From Reyranella sp. (GTDB taxonomy: Bacteria; Pseudomonadota; Alphaproteobacteria; Reyranellales; Reyranellaceae), in the NCBI GenBank assembly GCA_016780605.1, contig JADHLS010000319.1, positions 1 to 6,344 on the forward strand: a stretch of 6,344 bases of DNA, given 5' to 3'. The notes under the pieces were generated by a model. That model had not been told where the DNA came from. It made no database searches and worked only from the letters and a program-made list of their open reading frames with translations. Position numbers and translations under genes: made by a program. Shown here piece by piece: positions 1-5,138 of the stretch. How positions within the stretch are numbered: position 1 is the first letter of the stretch; every line of letters starts with the position of its first letter.

Positions 1-3
1 GGC

Positions 4-933
4 ATGTTCTCGCTCTACGACAGGGCGTCGACGATCTATCGCCGCAACATCCTGGCCAAGCATCCGATCATCCTGGCGATGTTCACCGGCGAGGGCGGGC
101 GGATGATGCTCTATCGCCCGGACCAGGCGCCGATCGACGCGCCCAAGGTGCCCAAGGTCTACCAGATCCTGAAGTCGACCGGTCACAGCACCATGGCGTT
201 GAGCCAGGTCGTCATCCCCTCGGTCAACAATCCGGCGGACAAGCGCTGGATCGCGCCGATGGCGGCCTATCGCGTGCAGATGAAGACCGCATTGGACGGC
301 CTCGATGCCAACACCGACCTGCAAGCCGACTGGAAGCCGGCGGTGAAGGAGATCCTGACCAACAACGTCGCCTACATGGACGATTGCCTGGCCAAGGGTG
401 CCGTCACGCTCGACGGCCTGACCGCCTTCGCCAAGAAGCAGGCGCCCAATATCAAGCTCATCATCAACTGGGCGGCTTCCACCCAGGTCAAGCACTGGAT
501 GGGCGTGATGGACGAGTGGTCCAAGATGCTCGGTCCCGACATGGCCAAGACCTATGCCGCCTCGAACACGATCTACGTGGCGCGCCAGAACAACATCCTG
601 TTCTCGGTGCTCGCGCAGTATTTCGGCCCGGAAGCGATCAACGACCGGCTGATGCTGATCGAGACGATGGGCTTTTTCACCACCCCCGAAGACATGCTGA
701 CGGCGATGACCCGCGTCATCGGCGACCGCTCGGTCGGCGAGCTGTACTTCGGCAACTACCACGTCATGGACTACGAGCTGATGGGAGGCGACGGCCGCAA
801 GACCATCATCGCCGAGATGCAGAAGCGCGGTAAGCAGCCGTTCCTGCCGCCCGCCGTGCCGTTCGGCTCCAAGCAGTGGCCGACGCTGATCACCCCGGGC
901 CCCGGCCCGACATCGCTCGATGACCTGAAGTAG
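4..933 (+). CDS. Uncharacterised soluble protein, start uncertain at the window edge
   Basis: I do not recognise a characterised family, so no function is assigned. The 309 readable residues start at the ATG at 4. The codon before it is also open, so the true start, its ribosome binding site and any signal peptide may lie upstream. From residue 85 to 280 the protein looks largely alpha-helical, with no membrane segment in what is visible. It has conserved-looking aromatic blocks: WAASTQVKHWMGVMDEW (156-172), an asparagine-rich stretch with ARQNNILF (193-200), FGNYHVMDYELMGGDG (249-264), and a proline/glycine tail with FGSKQWPTLITPGPGP (287-302). Cysteine occurs once (C128), which fits a cytoplasmic protein. 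Third codon positions are strongly G/C, as expected for a resident gene. It ends in TAG 45 bases before a hairpin at 979-1007 and seems to end its own transcript. That it is a real gene is near certain; its role is unknown. Confidence 0.85.
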   Translation: MFSLYDRASTIYRRNILAKHPIILAMFTGEGGRMMLYRPDQAPIDAPKVPKVYQILKSTGHSTMALSQVVIPSVNNPADKRWIAPMAAYRVQMKTALDGLDANTDLQADWKPAVKEILTNNVAYMDDCLAKGAVTLDGLTAFAKKQAPNIKLIINWAASTQVKHWMGVMDEWSKMLGPDMAKTYAASNTIYVARQNNILFSVLAQYFGPEAINDRLMLIETMGFFTTPEDMLTAMTRVIGDRSVGELYFGNYHVMDYELMGGDGRKTIIAEMQKRGKQPFLPPAVPFGSKQWPTLITPGPGPTSLDDLK

Positions 934-978
934 CCAGCGACGCGGCGCTTCGCCACCGCCCCGCGCGGGTCCATACAG

Positions 979-1007
979 GCGGGGTGCCGTCAAGGAAGGC
1001 ACCCCGC
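979..1007 (+). terminator. Strong hairpin after the first gene, probable terminator
   Basis: A perfect 10-base inverted repeat (GCGGGGTGCC at 979-988 against GGCACCCCGC at 998-1007) encloses a 9-base loop. It begins 45 bases after the stop codon at 931-933. The stem is very GC-rich, but no proper T-run follows (only CCCCTT near 1015), so intrinsic termination is likely but not proven. It could also act on minus-strand transcripts leaving the 1293-2462 gene. The hairpin lies just past the point where a decayed minus-strand reading frame stops resembling its family. Confidence 0.5.
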
Positions 1008-1020
1008 GCGTCGACCCCTT

Positions 1021-1252
1021 GGGCGGCTCGACAGAGCGCCGTCCAAGAAGCCTGCGCACCTCGACTTGGCGCGAAGGGTCCGACAATGCCGAAGCAACGC
1101 AGCGAATCAGGCTCGCATCTTCCTTGCGGACATTGACCTCGACGCGCACGAGCCCCCGGCGCTCGACGCGCGTCGCCACGACGGGCGCTCGCATCGATGA
1201 CCGGCGGGGCGGCCGGCGCCCAGACGACCAATTCGACGCGCTGCGGTAACAT
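1021..1252 (-). pseudogene. Decayed small antitoxin-like gene, split between two frames and truncated
   Basis: The 934-1292 gap holds no intact gene, but its minus strand reads like protein. From the ATG at 1194-1192 the frame gives a basic N-terminus, then RRGLVRVEVNVRKEDASLIR and, further on, VASALSDPSRQVEVRRLLGRR. This resembles short alphaproteobacterial proteins that I recall being encoded just ahead of PIN-domain (VapC-like) toxins; that assignment is from memory. Family members normally go on into a leucine/alanine-rich tail and a short acidic end; here similarity stops near 1021. The frame then has no stop and runs on antisense through the first gene to the window edge, which a real gene would not do. 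An ATG at 1252-1250 in a neighbouring frame gives MLPQRVELVVWAP, so a frameshift near 1195 may have split the original N-terminus. No ribosome binding site precedes either ATG. No toxin gene is next to it. Confidence 0.42.
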
Positions 1253-1264
1253 CGACAGGCCTCG

Positions 1265-1292
1265 CCCGTTCCGGATGCCGGTTCGTGACGGG
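1265..1292 (-). terminator. Weak hairpin directly after the MetE-like stop codon
   Basis: Read on the minus strand, the bases immediately after the TAA (1295-1293) can fold: CCCGT (1265-1269) pairs with ACGGG (1288-1292), and an inner CCGG (1271-1274) pairs with CCGG (1278-1281) across a 3-base loop. The two stems are separated by unpaired bases and no T-run follows. It is placed where a terminator would be expected, but the fold is modest and could be chance in GC-rich DNA. Confidence 0.2.
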
Positions 1293-2462
1293 TTAGCGCA
1301 TGCCCCACAGCCGCTTGCTCGCGATCGCCGCCCCGTCGCGCATTGCCGCGAGCTTGGCCCACACCACGTCCTCCGACACCTGGGTGTCGCCGACGATGGT
1401 GCCGAAGCCGCAATCGGTGCCCGCCATGACGCGCTCGCGGTCGCCCACCGCGCGCACCGCACGCTCCAGCCGCTCGGCGATCACCTCGGGGTGCTCGACG
1501 TAATTGTGCGTCGTCTCGATCACGCCGCACACCAGGCTCATCCGGTCGGGCAGCTTCTGCGCCTTGAACGCATCGATCTCGTGGGAGTGCCGCGCATTGG
1601 CGAAGGGCAGGCAGAGCGCGCCCGCCTTCACCTGGAAGCAGACCGGCAGCACGTCGGGCGCCGGCACGTCGTTGACGTGCGGGCTGTCGCGATTGCCCCA
1701 GCAGGCGTGGAAGCGCACCCGCTCCGGCGGGATGCCGCTGAGCGCTTCGTTCAGCGCCGCGACATGCATCTCCATCGCCGCCAGGAACTTCGGCAGCGGC
1801 TCGTCCTGGAAGTAGCCGGCGCGCTCGATGCCGAGGTCGGGCGAATCGATCTGCAGGATGTGGCCCGCCTCGACGATGAACCGGTATTCGTGGGCAAGCT
1901 CGCGGGCGAGGGCGAAGACATAGGCCTCGTGGCTGTCATAGTGCTGGTTCTCCAGCGAGCAGGCGGCGAAGCCCGGCGACACGGCGGTGACGAAGGTCTC
2001 GGTGAAGCGCCGCCCGCCCTGGTGGCTCAGCGCACGCGCGAAGGCCTCGAGCTCGGCCTTCACGCCGTCCGTGCCCTCGTAGCGTACCGGGCCGATGGCC
2101 GCCGGGAAGCCGTAGACGTTCAGCCGGCGCACGCCGCGCGCCTGGTAGTTCTGCCACCATTTGGGGAACTGCTGCATGTCGAGGATCGGCCGCCGCTTCG
2201 ACTGGCCGCCGAAGCCCGACATGCGGCCGATGATGTAGCCGAAGAAGGTCGAGCGCGGCATCTCGCCGTCGTTGCCGACATCGATCCCGCACTCGAGCTG
2301 GCGGCGCACGATCAGGTCCATCGCCTCGTCGGTCAGCGAAGCGATCCGCGCCGCATCGACCGGCTTGCCCTCGGCCTCGGCGACCAGCAGGTCGGCCAGC
2401 AGGTCAGGCCGCGGCAGGCTGCCCATGTGGGTGGTGAGGATGCGGTCGGTGCTGCGTTTCAT
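1293..2462 (-). CDS. MetE-like cobalamin-independent methionine synthase C-terminal-domain protein
   Basis: This 389-residue protein is a single UROD/MetE-type barrel of the 'methionine synthase II' group (COG0620). Known members bind zinc that activates a thiol for methyl or alkyl transfer; the acceptor here is unknown. The opening TTHMGSLPRP (10-19) is typical. The zinc ligands are all present: H252 and C254 in FHACWGN, E295 in HSHEIDAF, and C351 in AGTDCGFGT, matching the His-Cys-Glu-Cys set of MetE. QIDSPDLG (204-211) carries the acidic residue usual in the substrate pocket. The N-terminal half of full-length MetE (about 750 residues) is absent, as is normal for this group, so a true methionine synthase role is not implied; related proteins include epoxyalkane:coenzyme M transferase. 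It is a soluble cytoplasmic protein. The ATG at 2462-2460 has only a weak GGA upstream. The gene is divergent from the lipoprotein hydrolase, 59 bases away, so shared control is possible. Confidence 0.92.
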   Translation of the reverse strand: MKRSTDRILTTHMGSLPRPDLLADLLVAEAEGKPVDAARIASLTDEAMDLIVRRQLECGIDVGNDGEMPRSTFFGYIIGRMSGFGGQSKRRPILDMQQFPKWWQNYQARGVRRLNVYGFPAAIGPVRYEGTDGVKAELEAFARALSHQGGRRFTETFVTAVSPGFAACSLENQHYDSHEAYVFALARELAHEYRFIVEAGHILQIDSPDLGIERAGYFQDEPLPKFLAAMEMHVAALNEALSGIPPERVRFHACWGNRDSPHVNDVPAPDVLPVCFQVKAGALCLPFANARHSHEIDAFKAQKLPDRMSLVCGVIETTHNYVEHPEVIAERLERAVRAVGDRERVMAGTDCGFGTIVGDTQVSEDVVWAKLAAMRDGAAIASKRLWGMR

Positions 2463-2485
2463 GGCGAGATTTCCGTCCCTTTGTC

Positions 2486-2491
2486 TATGAT
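2486..2491 (+). promoter_or_regulatory. Possible -10 box for the serine hydrolase gene
   Basis: TATGAT matches the sigma-70 -10 consensus at five of six positions. It lies 30 bases before the ATG at 2522, inside the 59-base divergent region, giving a plausible short leader. No good -35 box lies at the right distance: that spot falls at the start of the opposing gene and reads GGCGAG. This is a weak call. Confidence 0.22.
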
Positions 2492-2510
2492 CGCTGCGGG
2501 GACTTGTTTT

Positions 2511-2515
2511 GGGGG
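2511..2515 (+). promoter_or_regulatory. Ribosome binding site that sets the hydrolase start at 2522
   Basis: GGGGG followed by CGATTC places a purine run 6 bases before the ATG at 2522. The longer reading from the TTG at 2504 would start upstream of this site and add six residues that spoil the short charged head of the signal peptide, so 2522 is preferred. Confidence 0.5.
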
Positions 2516-2521
2516 CGATTC

Positions 2522-3778
2522 ATGGACGACTGCAAGAAGAAGACGCGGGTCCGGCCGCTTGCGTTCTTGGCGGCCGTGCTGGCGATGGCCTCGCTGGCGG
2601 CATGCGATCCCGCGCCGCGCATCGAGCTCGCCAGGATGAAGGGAACGCAGACCACCACCGCCGGCTCGTACAGCTACTTCGTTCCGCCCTACAGCCTTTA
2701 TTACTTCCACAACATGGACAAGCTCGGCTTCCAGCTCGACTGGGTGCGCCGCGCCGGTCCGCTGTTCCCCTTGCAGGAAATCGACGCCGCGCAGCCGGCG
2801 TTCTCCGTCACCTACAATTGGCAGGGCCGCGACTACACGCTCGACCAGTACCTCCAGCGCAACAACGTGCTGGGCTTCGTGGTGCTGAAGGACACCCGCA
2901 TCGTGGCCGAGCGCTACTTCCATGGCGCCGGCCGCGCCTCGCGCTTCCTGTCGAACTCCGTCGGCAAGTCGATGACCTCGACCCTGGTCGGCGTGGCGCT
3001 GGAGGAGGGCCGCATCGAAAGCCTTACCGATCCGGTGACGAAGTACCTGCCGGCGCTCGCGGACAGCGGCTACAACCGCGTCAACCTCCAGCAGGTGCTC
3101 GAGATGGCGACCGGCATCGCGTCCAGCGAGAACCCGGAGGACCCGAACTCCACCATCCATGCCTTCAATGAGATGGTGATCAGCGGCCGGCCCTCCTTCT
3201 CCGACTACCTGCGCTCGCTGCAGCCCGTGCCCGGTGTCGTGCCGGGCACCGTGTTCGACTACGAATCGGTCAACACCGAGGTCCTGGGCCTCGTGCTCGA
3301 GAAGGCGACCGGGGTGCCGCTAAACCTCTACATGCAGGACAAGCTCTGGAGCAAAATCGGCGCCGAGAGCGACGGCTTCCTCTACCGCGCCCGCGCCCAG
3401 ACCGACCAGTGCGCCTTCGGCTGCTTCTCGGCGACCGCGCGCGACTATGCGCGGTTCGGCCTGATGGCCATGAACGGCGGCACCTTGGGCGGCCAGCGCG
3501 TGGTGGGAGAGCGCTGGATGCGCGAGGCGACGACGCCGCGCCCGCTGCGCATGCCGGCCGACGACAAGGGCACGGGCTACGGCTATCAGTGGTGGATCCC
3601 CGCCGGCCGCGACGGCGCCTTCGAGGCCTTGGGAATCTTCGGCCAGATCGTCTACGTCAATCCGGCCAAGCGCGTCGTGGTAGTGCAGAACGCGGCGTGG
3701 CCGGAGGCCGATGCCGACGCGCGCTGGGACGAAGCTGGCCGCGTCATCGACGCCATCGTCGCCAGGCTCTCGCCGTGA
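2522..3778 (+). CDS. Lipoprotein serine hydrolase, beta-lactamase / 6-aminohexanoate-dimer hydrolase type
   Basis: This 418-residue protein has the class C beta-lactamase fold (PF00144). The family cleaves amide or ester bonds through a serine acyl-enzyme; members include esterases, peptidases and the nylon-oligomer hydrolase NylB, so the substrate cannot be read from sequence. The N-terminus is a lipoprotein signal: charged KKKTRVR, then a hydrophobic run ending in the lipobox LAAC at C28. The mature protein is therefore lipid-anchored and faces the periplasm. The nucleophile motif is S146-V-G-K149. The second motif reads Y247-E-S249, not the Y-x-N of true beta-lactamases, which favours a NylB/esterase-like enzyme. 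GIFGQ (371-375) sits where the third KTG-like box is expected. Residues 297 and 301 are cysteines (QCAFGC) that could pair in the periplasm. TARDYARFG (305-313) is typical of the family. The gene is divergent from the MetE-like gene and ends 145 bases before the next start. Confidence 0.93.
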   Translation: MDDCKKKTRVRPLAFLAAVLAMASLAACDPAPRIELARMKGTQTTTAGSYSYFVPPYSLYYFHNMDKLGFQLDWVRRAGPLFPLQEIDAAQPAFSVTYNWQGRDYTLDQYLQRNNVLGFVVLKDTRIVAERYFHGAGRASRFLSNSVGKSMTSTLVGVALEEGRIESLTDPVTKYLPALADSGYNRVNLQQVLEMATGIASSENPEDPNSTIHAFNEMVISGRPSFSDYLRSLQPVPGVVPGTVFDYESVNTEVLGLVLEKATGVPLNLYMQDKLWSKIGAESDGFLYRARAQTDQCAFGCFSATARDYARFGLMAMNGGTLGGQRVVGERWMREATTPRPLRMPADDKGTGYGYQWWIPAGRDGAFEALGIFGQIVYVNPAKRVVVVQNAAWPEADADARWDEAGRVIDAIVARLSP

Positions 3779-3831
3779 AGAGGTAAAGCCCGTGCAAAAC
3801 GCGTGATCGTCCGCTGAATGTGACAATCGCC

Positions 3832-3849
3832 ACCGGCAGCGCCGCCGGT
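3832..3849 (+). terminator. Short hairpin after the serine hydrolase
   Basis: ACCGGC (3832-3837) and GCCGGT (3844-3849) form a perfect 6-base stem around a 6-base loop, 54 bases after the hydrolase stop. There is no T-run after it, so it is only a candidate terminator. The rest of the 3779-3923 gap shows no coding signal in any frame and no convincing promoter. Confidence 0.25.
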
Positions 3850-3909
3850 TCGCGGTAAACAGGCCGTGAGGGACGCAGCCGGCGCGCCCGACATGTTTGC
3901 TGGTTTCAC

Positions 3910-3916
3910 GGGGAGA
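3910..3916 (+). promoter_or_regulatory. Strong ribosome binding site for the unknown 346-residue gene
   Basis: GGGGAGA lies 7 bases before the ATG at 3924. The same frame can also be opened from a TTG at 3897, but that start lies ahead of this site and has no purine run of its own. The site therefore fixes the start at 3924. Confidence 0.7.
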
Positions 3917-3923
3917 CATCGCG

Positions 3924-4964
3924 ATGGCGACCTTGAAGAGACGCAGATCCAGAGCTCACCCTGCGCTCAGCGATGCCGCCGTTCGCAAGGCCATCGCGCG
4001 CATCAAGTCACCGTCCCAGGACATGGTGCTCGACCGTGACGTCGCGGCCGTGACGCGCAAGGTCGAGGCGATGCTCAGCCGCGGCAAGCTGCGACTTCCG
4101 GAGCTCAAGTCCGCCCTCAAGGACATCGTCTCGCGGCCGGGAGACCCGCGCAGCATCTTCGACATGGTCAGGTCCACCCGAAACGCGTTCACGGACAGCG
4201 ACGCGTTCGTCAACTACATCAACGAACTGCTCAACGATCTCTATGTGCCGCAGGACCAGGTCGACGGCCAGATCGTCTCGCCGGGTCACGTCTATCTGAC
4301 GAACGCGACGTTCGCCGATTCGCAGTGCGCCGCCGCGGGATCGGAAAAGACGGGACGCCTCACCGTCTCGACCAGCATGAACATGCAGAATATCGCCAAG
4401 CACTACATCGGCGCCAAAGCAGGCGTGTTCATTAATTTCGACACCAATTCGCCCGCGTACGGGAGCGTGAACCGGGTCACCGTGACCTCGCCGGTCACCT
4501 GGCACGGAACGGCTATCCGCATTGCCGGCACCTCTGGCGAAGCGCCGGACGCCGAGTACTTCGATTGGGCAGGCAATGTCAGCGGCAAGGGGACGATCGC
4601 GGCGGTGATCATCATCGCCGCGTATGAGTTCGACCGGGCGTCGAAAAGCTTTCAACAACTCAAGGCCGCCGTCCTTCCGGCCTTTACCGTCGCCGACAAC
4701 AGGGTTGTCGACTGGCAGCCGAGCACGCCGTACAACGGCACGTTTGGTCCTCGAAATCCCGTGTCACTGACGTTCATGGCGGACCCGGGAAAGACCTACG
4801 CGGTCGCGATCTTTGCCGAAGTGGACATCATCAGCAATTTTGGCGGAGTCACCGCGGGAACCCCGGTACCGCCACTGCCCCCCAAGGAGAGCTTCGGCTG
4901 GAATGGGATGCTCACGGCAGACGTCCATTCGATGTTTGTCAGCAACGTCATTCTGGCCAAGTAG
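3924..4964 (+). CDS. Uncharacterised two-part protein: helical basic N-terminus, beta-rich C-terminus
   Basis: I do not recognise this 346-residue protein. The start follows the ribosome binding site at 3910-3916. Residues 1-30 are strongly basic (KRRRSR at 5-10) and there is no signal peptide, so it should stay in the cytoplasm unless exported by another route. Residues 15-108 look helical and charged. From about 115 to the end the pattern changes to alternating hydrophobic residues with many T, S, G and N, like a beta-sandwich: HVYLTNATF (122-130), GRLTVSTSMNMQNI (144-157), VNRVTVTSPVTWHGTAIRI (182-200), AAVIIIAAYEF (226-236), YAVAIFAEVDI (292-302). A proline run, PVPPLPP (314-320), precedes the last strands. 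There is one cysteine (C135). Codons such as ATT, AAT, TTT, CAA and GGA are commoner than in the neighbouring genes, which hints at a different origin. Upstream is the hydrolase, same strand, 145 bases away; downstream the autotransporter converges. No enzyme motif is visible. Confidence 0.85.
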   Translation: MATLKRRRSRAHPALSDAAVRKAIARIKSPSQDMVLDRDVAAVTRKVEAMLSRGKLRLPELKSALKDIVSRPGDPRSIFDMVRSTRNAFTDSDAFVNYINELLNDLYVPQDQVDGQIVSPGHVYLTNATFADSQCAAAGSEKTGRLTVSTSMNMQNIAKHYIGAKAGVFINFDTNSPAYGSVNRVTVTSPVTWHGTAIRIAGTSGEAPDAEYFDWAGNVSGKGTIAAVIIIAAYEFDRASKSFQQLKAAVLPAFTVADNRVVDWQPSTPYNGTFGPRNPVSLTFMADPGKTYAVAIFAEVDIISNFGGVTAGTPVPPLPPKESFGWNGMLTADVHSMFVSNVILAK

Positions 4965-5118
4965 CCTTTGGGGGTGGTGACCGGCCGTAGCTGAACCCAG
5001 CCAAACGGCCACCGTCGTCCGACGGCTTCCTGCGCAAGGTCGAGAGGTGGACGGTGAGCGTCAGGTCCTCGCACACCACCCGCTGCATCGTTACATGCAG
5101 AGGCAGGCAGCGGTGTGT
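4948..5118 (-). pseudogene. Remnant of a winged-helix (OmpR/CadC-type) DNA-binding domain
   Basis: The convergent gap at 4965-5138 has no intact gene, but the minus strand from 5118 down carries an open frame. An ATG at 5088-5086 leads 46 codons to the TGA at 4950-4948. The peptide contains QRVVCEDLTLTVHLSTLRRK, then SDDGGRL and FSYGRS. This lines up with the recognition helix and wing of the Trans_reg_C winged helix (PF00486), where the usual pattern is a V-V-x-E-D-x-L-T-V-x-I-S-x-L-R-R run, then L-x-D-D, then a G-R-G-Y turn. Signs of decay are the missing Trp-Pro-Gly before VV, proline in place of the leucine after LRRK, a lost GY at the wing, a TAA at 5121-5119 cutting off the upstream part, and no ribosome binding site before the ATG. 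The C-terminal codons overlap the end of the 346-residue gene. The match was made by eye. Confidence 0.45.
5072..5117. other. Imperfect stem-loops in the convergent gap
   Basis: CTGCAT (5083-5088) and ATGCAG (5095-5100) form a perfect 6-base stem with a 6-base loop. An alternative longer pairing joins CACAC plus CGCTGC (5072-5076 and 5081-5086) to GCAGCGGTGTG (5107-5117), with four bases bulged on the left and TTT directly after the right arm. Either could end transcription of one or both convergent genes. Both overlap the winged-helix relic, so the symmetry may be accidental. Confidence 0.22.
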
Positions 5119-5138
5119 TTATGCTGAGGCTGGCGTCG

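Noticed and set aside
1..1194. A minus-strand frame open all the way from 1194 to the left edge, antisense to the first gene
   Set aside because: The first gene has no TTA, CTA or TCA codon, so its codon-aligned antisense frame cannot contain a stop. The part beyond about 1020 has no protein-like pattern and only reflects codon bias.
1197..2639. A 480-codon open frame on the plus strand across the MetE-like gene
   Set aside because: The translation is rich in R, A, H and D in low-complexity style with no domain pattern. The opposite strand carries a complete protein with all family motifs. It is the usual antisense shadow in GC-rich DNA.
2459..3160. A 233-codon minus-strand open frame opposite the serine hydrolase
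   Set aside because: It has arginine/valine/histidine-rich composition with no motif, and lies over the signal peptide and SxxK motif of a well-supported plus-strand gene.
3779..3923. Possible small gene or riboswitch between the hydrolase and the unknown gene
   Set aside because: All six frames were read. They give only short or low-complexity peptides with stops. Apart from a 6-base hairpin, no structured element or promoter pair was convincing.
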